This document shows, one piece after another, positions 34,760 through 46,384 of a stretch of 64,000 nt of DNA. Under the pieces are notes generated by a model, which saw nothing but the letters and a program-made list of their open reading frames with translations, was not told the origin of the DNA and searched no databases. The position numbers and the translations under genes are program-made. Each line of letters opens with the position of its first letter. The stretch's first letter is position 1. The stretch comes from Purshia tridentata (taxonomy: Eukaryota > Streptophyta > Magnoliopsida > Rosales > Rosaceae). Where the stretch lies: NCBI GenBank assembly GCA_003254885.1, contig QANT01002601.1, positions 1-64,000 of the forward strand, given 5' to 3'.

Positions 34760-37700
34760 GCCTGGAAAAACATAGAAGATAGAACCACCATGTAAGCCAC
34801 ACATGAACATAAATTCATATAAAATTTCCCAAATTACCTACAACCAGAGCTCAAAAGCCTATCAGATGTAATTCTCACACAGAACCTATAACAAAAAGTG
34901 CCTAAACAGAATGGAACACAGGATTTTTAAACAGATATTCTGATATTCTCGGAGCCTCTTATTCAGAATTCATGGGCGGGAGAAAAAATCCAATTCCATT
35001 TCATATACCCAATTCAGTAAAGCTTGCAACTTTACTAAAAGTTCATCAAACCTATACGTTTTGGTCCCAAAAAAAAAAAACTTGAACCCAAAATATAAAT
35101 AAAAGTGAGATTTTTAAAGGGATGAAAGAAGTTGCATGCGTTATACTTAAGAATCAAGCAGCTTCGACAAAAACAAAGTGAATATGTAAATGAAATGCTA
35201 GAAAAACCTGTACATCTAATTAATTGTGAACAAACAACGTTATCATTTAATATGGGAATTAATGAACGAAAAAGTAACAGAAACAGAGCTCTCAGGTCTC
35301 AAGTCTCAAGTCTCAACCTTAAGAAGCATGGAACGCTCTTCTATACTAGAAGCATATATGTGACAGTTTGCAAAGCTATGGCAGGCTTTGAATAAGGCAA
35401 GGAAGGAAGAAGATCACTGGAACTACGAAACATCAAAACTAGCTTATTGATTCTGTAGCTAAAGTATTTAAATATAGGATATAAGAGAGAGATATACATG
35501 TGTGGCGTGTACGATAAGGAAAACAAGAATTGTAGAAGAAGGTAGTTAGTCTTCCATTTACCCGCCAAGAATGTTAGACACAGAGAATGGTCCACTTTCT
35601 CTCTGACTCAGCCTTTGGTCCAAGCTACAATACAAGCCAGTCTATTAAAGTAAGAGCTACTTGGATTAGATGACCAGTCTCCTAGATAGTTACTATAAAA
35701 TTGATATCCAAAAAGAGGTTTAGTTTAGCTCAACTTAATTACTCTAGATGATCAACCATATAATTAGCAAAGATAATTAAATAGATTTTGTTAGGAACTT
35801 AGCCGGTAGAATGTCAACTGCATGTGTACGTTTGCTTTGCAATATTGCATGAATTGGTGTTATGGTTGGTGTTAGTTGAAATGTTGTTCAATATAAGAAT
35901 TACATGGTCCGGTTTATATGTAATACGTATTATTTGTGAATAATTGCACATCATTCCAATTTCCAAATGCTCTAGGTGGCTCCAAAATTCTACAAGAACC
36001 TCAACATCTTCTTCAAAAGTGGTAGTTTGGATTCTTTTATCTTACTCAAAGTACTACTTTAGGTTTTTTTAGCACATAATTACCGAAGTGGGATTTAGAG
36101 TTATTACATTGCATGGTCCAAATTAGTCTGATCAACCTTGTAGATCCACAATTTAGGTAGTGTGTGGATCACTGGATCTACAGTTTAAGTGGGGTAGCTA
36201 TGTTTGCATAATGGCTGCAAAGCAAAGACATAAAGTTAGTTACAATCATATCAAAAGACATACTAATTACTGCCTAAAAAGAAATAAACTAAAGAGAGAA
36301 TTAGATTAAGTTCGAAACTTGAAAGCCTTGATGAAAAAAGTTATTTCTTCTTGGTATATGTAAAGTTATTTACTTGGTCTTGATAATTAATAATTAAAGT
36401 TCTTTACAAAATTACAATACATGCGTTGTTGACCTAATTTTGTATGTATTGCATACGGTTTTGAAGCTCGGTGCTTCTTTAACATGATATTAGAACTTTG
36501 ATTTCTAGATGTTTTGGGTTCGAAATCTTCAAATTGTATTTCTCAACTTATTTCTTATAATTTTTGCAGAAAAGGTTAACTTGATAAGTACATATTAGTC
36601 TTCCAGTTTTTGACTCATTCAAACTCACTGAAGGTCCACGTAATCCAAATTGCCATTGAATATTTCAACATACCATGTACATGGTAGGCTGGAAAGGGAC
36701 ATCCAGCAGCTAGTCAGCAGGATCATGCATCACTGGGGATAATCATCAAAAGTTGTAGATATGTGATCGCAAATATTTAATCACGCAAAAGTTGTCTAAA
36801 ACACTTTCCAAAAAGAAAAAAGAAATTCAAAAATAGTTGAATGTTTACTATTCTTACATGCATAATATGTCAGAACTTAAAACAGCAGCAGGGTGTTTAT
36901 AACGTGTATGATTGATATGTACTTGGTGTTCTAGAAATTCAGAAGGTTGACTTGGAACACGTACATCATGGATTACTAGAATTCAATGCATGTAATTGTG
37001 GGATTGGAACTGAATTACAACAAAAGATCAAATATTGATGCTGACCTTGTCCTTGACTTGATGAATATGAAATGATTTCAATAACGTATTGTGTCCTAGA
37101 AACACTGGCATTCTAAGTATAGTGATCTGAGCTTTCAAATTTGGAGTGCCAAGCTCACTTTGAAAGTGTCAACCATGAACCAATGAAAAAGACTACCCAG
37201 TAAGAGCATTGGGCAAAAGCCCAAAAACCCACAAAAGGCCCAGAAGTTCTTGGCCCAATTCTCCTAGTTGTTGAGATCTTGGCAACTAACCAATTTTATA
37301 ATTGGGTTTCAATTTTGGGAATTGATTTGCAGGACTAGTTTTTTCTTTGGGCAGAGTTTCCACTTTGATTGTTTATTGTACAGCAGGAAGCATTATGTCA
37401 TAGCAGGAAGCACTCATTGAGAAAAAGGATACAATATATGTAAACCACACGTGTGGCTCTCATTGATCATGCAAAACGAACCCTAAACTTAAACATTACA
37501 AATTAAAACCTTAATAAGAGACTCAAAATATCTCAATTTATCAATGGTTATTCAAAATAAATCGTGAAATTTTCTTCAACTAAAGAAAGTTGCCTCATAA
37601 TTGGGTCACAGATATTTATTATACGTCCCTAAATGAGCAAGTTGCATAGGATTTGCTGTGCCAAATCTAAAACAAGGCATATTGTTGGAATAATTTGGCC

Positions 37701-38930
37701 TCACTTGGCAAACCTATTAGCAGCTGTAAGATTCATATGCAAGCTTTGCTTTGTTAAGCAGATTCATATGCAACTTGTTCACTGCTGTTCCTGTGAGAGC
37801 AGTATTTTATGCATTAAGAAACAAAAATAAGCAGTAAGCACAGCAACTTTTATGACTTCCTGGGTCAGTTTCAGTTCCCCACTAATATAAAAAACAACAA
37901 ATTGTCCCTCGCTATACCAACATAATTTGAAATCAAATTACCAAAAAGATTTCTTGGTCAACAAAAAAAAAAAAAGAAAGAAAGGTTTTTATACCTTGAA
38001 GAGAATTACTTCCAATTGAAGGACAATTATGTAATTTATGTGGGATGGTGTGTGAGAGGACCCCATTTTGGACTTTCAGTTAGTTGTGTGTATAATTTTA
38101 TACGATATTTGATGATACTGCAAATAAAGATAATAATGTGGCAAATTACACAAACGACACAAACGACATATAAATTTGTGTAAAGTTTTAAAAATTTTTA
38201 TAAACACCAATACTCCTACTCTTTGTTGTATGATTGTATCATTTTTGTAGGCATATAAAGAGAAATTATATTGATATTGGCTTTTTTCATTTATCTGAGA
38301 ATTATATATGTAGGCCTTGAAGCCTTCTTCTTCCCATCATTATGCTTTCAGTTCCGAGTGCTAACATAAAGAGAAACAATTATTGCATATGCGCAACTTT
38401 TTCTTCTTTTTTTTTTTTTTTCCTTTTTGTTCTTTTCCTCTTAGACAGACATGCATTCGAGAATTTAATCTGTAAACAAGGTTCGTTGGGAATGCATCAG
38501 ACCCATCTCGATCAAATGGTTTCATGTCACATAAGTTCATCAAACTAATTGCAATTAGAGTAAACTGATTAGATTTTTCACCAAATCATATTTAAGTACT
38601 GTAATCTATACTATTTATTATTAACAAAATCTTCTATGTCAAGTATCAATTATAATTTATACATTACCAAATTTTTTCCTTTTATATTAACTAATTATTA
38701 ATATAGTTCTATTTATCAAATAGAAAAAGAATTTGGGTCTGATTTGTAGTTGGGGATTAGATTAGGATTTAGGGAGTTGCAGAGCTTGGGTTTTTGAGTT
38801 GAAGCTGACCTGAACTCACTCACTCACCGCCCAACATGAACAGAAACTTGAGTTGAGTTCCGGATGGACTTTTTTGTCTGTCCTTTGACAGCTATCACAA
38901 CTCCAAAGCGAGTTCTGTCCACAACATCAT
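34760..38930. other. Intergenic region between DUF4378 gene and FLA4
   Basis: About 4 kb of AT-rich DNA without a supported gene. The first part includes leader sequence of the DUF4378 gene. A SINE-like remnant lies near 36455-36560. Small open frames (35132, 37633, 38342) lack domains and splice support. Confidence 0.4.
36455..36560 (+). mobile_element. tRNA-derived SINE-like remnant
   Basis: The stretch ACATGATATTAGAACTTTG followed after about 20 bp by GGGTTCGAAATC resembles a degenerate Au-like plant SINE head (ATGGTATCAGAGC, then the GGTTCGAATCC B box). The A-box part is decayed and no tail boundary is clear. Confidence 0.3.
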
Positions 38931-39215
38931 CTTCCGCGCGTGGGCCAAAACCTTAAAAGACTTAAAAGTCCCTCCCACAAAAATAACAAAGCAAGCAAGC
39001 ATTATTATTTATTATTCCCCACCCACTGCTCACTGCCCCATCACCACCAACAACATCATCATCATCATCATTCCCCCACATCACTACTCTCACTCTCTCA
39101 CTCACCCACCTCTACTCTACCTCTACTCTGCTATTAATCCAAACACAAACCAAAAACACAACACTCTCTCTGCAAAAGAGAGAGACCCCCACCCCCACCC
39201 CCCAATCCAAAAGAA

Positions 39216-40469
39216 ATGGCCATCACTTTTCCCAATTCCCATTTTACCCCTACAGCCCTACTCTATTTCCTCCTCCTATCCTCCACCACTATTCAGGCCC
39301 TCAACATCACCAGCCTCCTATCCTCCTTCCCCGACCTCTCCGACTTCACCGCCCTCCTCTCCACCACCATCGCATCAGATCTCTCCCTCCGCTCCTCCCT
39401 CACTCTCCTTGCCGTCCCCAACCCCTACCTCTCCTCCTCCTCCGACCTCACGCGCCACCTCTCCCCCTCCTCACGCTCCGACGTCCTCCGCTACCACGTC
39501 CTTCTCGAGTACCTCTCCCCCTCTGACCTCACTCGCCTCCCTCCCTCCGGCAAACTCATCACCACCCTCTTTCAAACCACCGGCCGCGCCACCAACAATT
39601 TCGGCTCCGTCAACCTCACCCGCGACCCCAACGGCGTTGTTTCCGTCCGCTCCCCCGCCTCCTACTCCCCCTCAAACGCCACAGTTTTGACCCTAATAAA
39701 AAACCTCCCCTACAACGTCAGTATCTTCGCGGTCAATTCCCTTCTAGTTCCCTACGGCTTCGATCTCATGGCCTCCGAGACTCGACCCCCATTGGGCCTC
39801 AACATCACCAAGGCCCTAATCGACGGCCACAACTTCAACGTGGCAGCGTCGATGCTGTCGGCCTCCGGCGTCGTCGAGGAGTTCGAGGCCGACGAGGGCG
39901 GCGCTGGAATAACCCTCTTCGTCCCCACCGACACCGCCTTCTCCAACCTACCCAGCAACGTGAGGCTTCAGTCTCTGCCAGCCGATAAGAAAGCAGTGGT
40001 CCTCAGATTCCACGTGTTGCACTCCTACTACCCACTCGGCTCGCTCGAGTCGATCGTGAACCCGGTTCAGCCCACATTGGCTACAGAAGATATGGGCGCT
40101 GGAAGCTACACGCTCAACATCAGCCGGATCAACGGCACGGTGGCGATCAACACCGGAATCGTCCTGGCCTCGGTGACCCAGACCGTGTTCGACCAAAAGC
40201 CCGTCGCCATTTTCGGGGTCTCCGAGGTTTTGTTGCCCAGAGAGATCTTTGGGAAAAACCCAGTTGCGTTGGCCAAGCCCGGGAGTCCAATTTCAGGTGG
40301 GACTCAGCCTCCGGATGTCGCTCCCTCGCCGGAGAGTTCGAATGGGTCTCCATCGCACCTCTCTTCGCCGCCGGGGTTTCGCGAAGAGATTCGATCGGAT
40401 TCTGCCGTTAAAGGGCTGTGGAGCTTCGGGCTCGCATCGTGTTGTATAGGATTGTATTTAGTGGTATGA
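39216..40469 (+). CDS. FLA4: Fasciclin-like arabinogalactan protein FLA4/SOS5-like
   Basis: Intronless, 417 residues. A signal peptide (about 1-28, LLYFLLLSSTTIQA) precedes two FAS1 domains, about 30-170 and 190-340; the second has the H2-like block GITLFVPTDTAFSNLP and the YH-like motif VVLRFHVLHSYYPL. A Pro/Ser/Gly region (about 355-390, PPDVAPSPESSNGSPSHLSS) is a site for arabinogalactan attachment on hydroxyproline, and the hydrophobic end GLWSFGLASCCIGLYLVV is a GPI-anchor signal. Several NxS/T sites are present. FLA4 acts at the plasma membrane/cell wall with the FEI receptor kinases in root growth and salt tolerance. Codon use is strongly C-ending at the 5' half. The leader is CA/CT-rich with a CAT repeat at about 39055. 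Confidence 0.93.
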   Translation: MAITFPNSHFTPTALLYFLLLSSTTIQALNITSLLSSFPDLSDFTALLSTTIASDLSLRSSLTLLAVPNPYLSSSSDLTRHLSPSSRSDVLRYHVLLEYLSPSDLTRLPPSGKLITTLFQTTGRATNNFGSVNLTRDPNGVVSVRSPASYSPSNATVLTLIKNLPYNVSIFAVNSLLVPYGFDLMASETRPPLGLNITKALIDGHNFNVAASMLSASGVVEEFEADEGGAGITLFVPTDTAFSNLPSNVRLQSLPADKKAVVLRFHVLHSYYPLGSLESIVNPVQPTLATEDMGAGSYTLNISRINGTVAINTGIVLASVTQTVFDQKPVAIFGVSEVLLPREIFGKNPVALAKPGSPISGGTQPPDVAPSPESSNGSPSHLSSPPGFREEIRSDSAVKGLWSFGLASCCIGLYLVV

Positions 40470-43400
40470 AATTTTATTTATTTTGCTTCATAATTGTTAG
40501 ATTTTTTTTTTGTTTTTTTTTGTTTTCATACATTGAATTGAATTGGGTTGCAAAAGCAGCCATTTTTGTTTGTTAAAATTTATAAATGTTAATTGTGTTC
40601 GTGTCTGAATAATTTGTAAGTATTATGTATATCAGAAAGAACCATTTTTTTGTTTCTTGGATCTGGCGCTTTCCTACTGTAAATACATTCAAAGTTTATC
40701 TAATTTTTGTTTTTCCAATCTGATATGGTAGTCTTTAGCTCGTGAAACCATCAAAACCCAGATGGGATTTTTATTTTCAATCTGTGCAAGCAAACCCACA
40801 ATGATGGAAAATCTGCAGATTTTCTCGGAATAGGAATGAGAAGGAAAGGAGCAACGAATTTGGAGTTAAATTATTTCATTATTGTTTCCATTTTTTGTTA
40901 CCTTCTGTCATGACTCGTACATACTCATAAAGTTACAATGCGTTCATCTTCTTGTTAAGCCGAATATCTTCCTCAGAAGTAGTTAGAAGTTAGAAGTTAG
41001 AACCACAAATTTCACAATTTGGACTTTCCTTTGTTTCTAGTTATTAACTTATTACAATAAATTTCCCCTTTTATTTTTTAAATTATTGTTTAAACTTTTG
41101 AGGCAGACTGGCAGTGCAGGGAGGTAGCTTTGCTAGATTTAATTGCTGCTTCCGACTAAAATAAATTTAGAAAGAAAAATATAAAAATTGGTGGTAGGGT
41201 CTGCGTAATAACTAATTAGTGAAGAGGAAAGTGCATGACAGAGGAGGGCATGTTGGGGGCCAAAAATGGACGGTGATGATCTGCTACTATGAGGTGGTGC
41301 TCACGCATTTCTACGCCTTTGGATGTCGATTGGAGAGGCGGAGAGACAGAGGAGGACAGTGTACGGCCAGATCTAGTGAGGGCTATTTGAACAGGGGAGG
41401 AAATCTACAGTGTGAGTTCTCAGATGCCTTTTTCTGCACCCTATTTGTGTTACAGTCTGATTTTGCTGCCTTCTAGAGTAGACAGATGAGTAGTCACCAA
41501 AACTTTCAAAAAGTTCACTAGCTAAAGCCTATGAGATTGCACCAACGATCCAAACTTATCCACCTCAGTGATTCTTTAAACTTGTACATTTTATTTTGGA
41601 ACAAAGCCCATCAACTAATTCTTCAAAATCGATGATATTGGGCTTCCACTTTAGGTTAATCATCAAAATGAGTTTATTTGGTGGTGAAAACAAAAAAATG
41701 GATGAGTTCTTCTAACTTCTAAGAGGTAAAAGGGGTCATTCCTTCTTACTAAATGTACCTCAGCGCTTGTAAAGAGGAACGACATAAATATATAAGTGTA
41801 ATCTCACTCTACAAACTAACAAAACCTCCAGCAAGTAAGCCTTTAATGTCATATTATACAAAATCATTTAACCAAAAAATTAAGTTATTAAAGAGTGGGT
41901 CTACAGTGTATTCCGAGCTGACACCTACAACATCGAGGCTTCAATCCAAAAAGAAAAATAGCGCATTTACATGACTTGCAGAGTATGACTCATTATGTGC
42001 ACACTGCATCCAAAAAGGAAAACTTCCACTTTTTTATGTACGTAACAAGAAAAAAAGAAAAAAAAATAAGAGGCAGCCTTGCCCTCTGCCCTGCAGGGCA
42101 AGTCAACCATTCTGGGCAAACAAAGCTGCTGAAACAGGCTTTGAAAGATACTGGGCCCATTTAATGGGACACCATTGAGCCCATCAGGATATTATCCATG
42201 CTCAGAAGTTTCCCAACTGTTTGCCCAATAAAACTGCTGGGCCTGCTCCTTTCTGTGAACTGGTTTTGTGAAAACAGGTCGATCATTTGATCAATAGAAT
42301 TGATATAAAGTCCACCCGTAATTACAGCTAATGATCATAACATCCAACTAATTTGTTTTCTCATTCATAAGTCAAAAGCTAATAGTACTATAATTTGATT
42401 TGTAATAATGTAATTCACGGGTTGAATTCGTCTACATGAACATTTTGTATCTCCAATAGTCATTTTGTTCCCCAGATTATTACATTTGTATCGGTGTACT
42501 CTTTATACTTTTAATTTGAAAAATTAAAAGTTTTGACTTTTTTAAATTTTCAAGAAGAGGCACTTTAGTAGTTAAGGTTTTCAATTTCAGTAAATTGACC
42601 AAAGTTTGAGGAGGGAAGAGAGGGGGATGTCGGTGAAATCTGAGCCAAACCCTCTTGTCAAAGTTTCCAAATTTAGGACCAAGATGTGGATCGATGGCAT
42701 AGAATGGAGACAACAATATATGTACATGGTACTAGAATTGGTAGCCTAGTGGGCAATAGTGGTGGTAGTGGTGGTGGTGGTGCTTGCTTAAGCCTAATGA
42801 CAATGACCATGGTGCCTAGCTATAAATTCCTTTCGGGGTCAAACTATCTAGATTGTGTTTGTTCTATGGCTGGCATTTCTATCCTTTAAATTATCATTGG
42901 CAGACTTGCAAATTACAATATCTGTCTACCACAATTACTTCCCACCTCATTTTCCTTGCAAACCAAGTTTCCTTGACTTTGCAAAGCAAAATTCACTTTC
43001 GTTTTGCAGGTTGAAATTTAATGATTCTTAAAAAGCTTTTATTAAAGTTCAAGTTTTGTCTATATACATTTGGAATAAGAGAACTTGTGATTAAAGTGAG
43101 AGAGAAGTGTTGTTTTAATTAACCCGCTTTCATTAATTAATCATTTGATTCACTGTGCTGCCCTTTTTTTTCCTAGTTAGCGCGCACCATATATATATAT
43201 GATGGAAATTGTCAAACAACATTCATAATTGTTCTTCACTTTCTTTCTAAATAATATATTCAATTCAAGACTCTCTTTGTATTTCTAGATGAGAGCATTG
43301 GCTTTTTAAACAAGCTAGGCCATACAATTTTAAATTTATTGTAAACAAATTTTAACAAATTGAGGTTATATATTATATTAAAAATAAGGGGAAAAGAAAA

Positions 43401-46300
43401 CAGATTGATGCCAAAGATGACATATATACACATTATTGGCCTCACCTTAATTACTTAAACAAAGGTTTGGCTGAAGTGGATAGCATTAGGAGTCAATTAG
43501 TCAACAAACATTGAGGCATGGCAGAGAGGACTTAAAGGTCCACCAGGTAATAAGTAAAAACCCACCGAACTGAACAAAACAAAATGGGAAAAAAAAAGAA
43601 GTTGAAACCATTAGATATACCTGCTTTTACTATATAATATATCAATATAATAACCTAAAAAATGATTTAAGGATCCAAAGCATGATTATTTTTTTCTTCA
43701 AGTTGATGGGTCAATGCATCAGGCCATGATCTCTCTCTTTTCTAGAGTTGTTTAACAAGCCACACCAATTGTGCTCCCTAAAAAGAATTTGGATATGCAT
43801 GCAAGTCATTATTCAAATAGTCAGCCTATTCAACTTTCTGAGGCTTCATTACATGACATTTCTGCATAATTTAATAGTATTTGAAGATTGAGTTCAAGAT
43901 TGTGAAATCTTTTTCAGTATATATATCAATGGAGTTTTTGTTAATGAAATAATAAGCTAATAGATAGGTGAATTCACATTTCAAACGACTGCTTACAGTT
44001 AATAAGAAATTTTGTAATAATAGTGCTAAGATGCTATATTTTAGATCATTGGATGAAAATCTAATGATTAATGCGACAAAAAATTAGAGTATGTAAGTAG
44101 ATTACAGTAAGTGTCATATTAAAAATACTAATTTATAAGTGTATGATCACTCGTCAATGGTTTTATAAAATTGCAATGTGAAAAGATTATCCCATCAACT
44201 TGAGACTCATATGGTATGTACACAATTAAGTATGATAGAAACACTCAAAATTGCAACATGCAATAATTAATTAAGTGTGTGGTTTAGTTTTACTCACAGA
44301 AAAAAGTGTGCGGTTTAGTTTAATCTGCAAAATGCATATAAACAAAGGTCCAATTGATATTAGGTAGGATTAGTTTATGATAAAAGGGTTGAGGTGGTGC
44401 CAAAAGAGACAAAGCTGGGAAAGGGTGGGTGGGTCAAGGAAGGACTCAAGCAAATGGGTGGTGTGGTGGTGGCTTAGGAAGGCTTCTCCACTTGCAATAT
44501 TGGAATGATGATGGGTTTGAATCCTCAAATATTGCAATACAATTCAGAAAGTGGCAATTGGGATATATATATTTTCTATTGTTTAATGAATAAGCTTACT
44601 CCCTGGCCAAAAAAAAATGAATAAGCTTACCAACTTTGCTCGAGGCTCACTTATTAGTTATTACACTCTTAATTATTCTATTTGGATTTGTTTATGCTTG
44701 ACAAGCCATATTCCCTATCTCATTACACCCTTTCTTATAAATTTTTAAGTGCTCCAATGCAATCATGTACCTAAAAACCATTTGCCTTTGTCTCATCATT
44801 TGCCACGCTGGTTTTCATTACCACGTGTCAAGTGGTTTTGTTACCCCATTTGCATATGATGTCAAAAAGAGCTTAGTATCTGGGTTACTTTTTTTTATAA
44901 TACATAGGAGAAATGGTTTGATTTTGAGGATTAAAGTAACATGGGTGATATGACAAGAAGATCAAGATGAATGTTTTGAATAGGACATTTTTTAAGGAGG
45001 AAAAGGAAATATCAATGTGCCATAAAAAAGGGTTAATGTCTATGTTATTCACTATGTAAATTAGTCACACCCAACATAAATTTATCCCCTTGGTTATATA
45101 ATAAAGATTGTTATTCGGAAGGATTAAAGAGCAAATCCAAATTAAATTAAAATAATTTATTAAGATTTTTAGAGTAATGAAGAAATTCAAAGATTAGCCC
45201 GTCTATTCATTAATATTCGAGAAAGATAATAAGACCTTTAACTAATTTCAACTTAATTTCGTTTATATTTACAAAAAATATATATATAATTGATAATTTA
45301 GTGTGGATGAAGAAAGAAACACATAATATAAGAGATAAATAAATGAAGATTCATTATTTATTTATTAAACTGGCTTGGCATTGATGAGTTTTGTAGTTGA
45401 AGTCTGGTTTTATGATCATCATCGAATAGTCAACAGAATATAAAGTCAATAAAAAACAAGTCCACATTGGTCAAGACCACGGTACTACTGTAGTAAATGT
45501 TTAGCATTAGTAGTGTGCAACCAACCCACCTCACCCAATTTAATTAAATAAATTTTGCTAAAATTTTCAATAAAAAGTTCAAAAAAAAAAAAAACTCAAG
45601 ATTCATTTTAAACAAAGTCAAACACTCAACACTGAGCTGCGGACAGCGTAGAGTCGCCTCCTGCTCGGGAAGCCTCCAGTTGACAAAATACATTGTCAAG
45701 CAATAATGATTAGCCACGTGTCGATCATCCCTTTCATCTCTTCTGCTCCATCCAACGGTGATCCAGGCACACCTTTCTAGGCCAATTTATTGGCTTTTGC
45801 AGTTTGACTTTTGATCTTTACCAGATTTTATGAGCTCCGTTCAAAATTTTCACCCCATTCACTGTCAACGCTTCTCGGCAGCGCGTGAGTGAAACTCCAC
45901 CCAAAACCAAATCTACCACCGTACCACGTCTCTCTGCAGCGGACCCACCAACCTCCCCGTCCAAATATCATCCCACTTGTAGCGGAGAGTGGTCCCACTC
46001 GCCGCACCTCATAAATGTAATTAAGGAGGCAAAAACTAATCTGAAAATCTAAACCCACGAGTTAAGTTAAACCCCGACCTTTGTCAACGGCCGAAATAAA
46101 TGAAAAGCACAGAGCATTTTCAAAAATAAAAACATAAAATAACAAAAAATTTTAAAAAGTCTTATTTATTTTTTAATTTCAAACCGAATGCCTAAAAGTC
46201 AACGCCTCTCTCTTTCTTTCTTTTTCTCTCCCTCTTCTTCTTCTGAGCTTCGTTTGGGCTCTCGGACTCTATCTCTGTGTTCTTTCTCTCTCTCTGTCAG
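40470..46300. other. Gene-poor region between FLA4 and the PP2C gene
   Basis: Nearly 6 kb of AT-rich DNA with no supported gene. It holds one arm of a MULE-like MITE at about 42455-42560, an AT microsatellite near 43185, poly-A runs near 45585, and, from about 45600, sequence of the PP2C promoter and leader. Open frames at 41219 and 45828 show no known domain. Confidence 0.45.
42455..42560 (+). mobile_element. Single arm of the MULE-type MITE family
   Basis: The sequence AATAGTCATTTTGTTCCCCA followed by GATTATTACATTTGTATC matches the left arm of the element at 24490-24895. The opposite arm is not present in complementary form nearby, so this is a truncated copy. Confidence 0.6.
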
Positions 46301-46312
46301 AAACAATCGGCC

Positions 46313-46330
46313 ATGAGACAACGTTCATAG
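46313..46330 (+). other. Six-codon upstream ORF in the PP2C leader
   Basis: ATG AGA CAA CGT TCA TAG lies 54 bp before the PP2C start codon, in the presumed leader. If the leader extends this far upstream it would be the first ATG met by a scanning ribosome. Confidence 0.5.
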
Positions 46331-46384
46331 CCATAATCAAAAGCTTAATTCTTTTTCTATTTTAACTTTTTGGGTTTCGATCAG

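Noticed and set aside
39409-39690. Pro/Ser-rich alternative frame in FLA4
   Set aside because: Result of C-rich codons in the FLA4 reading frame; the FAS1 frame is supported by motifs throughout.
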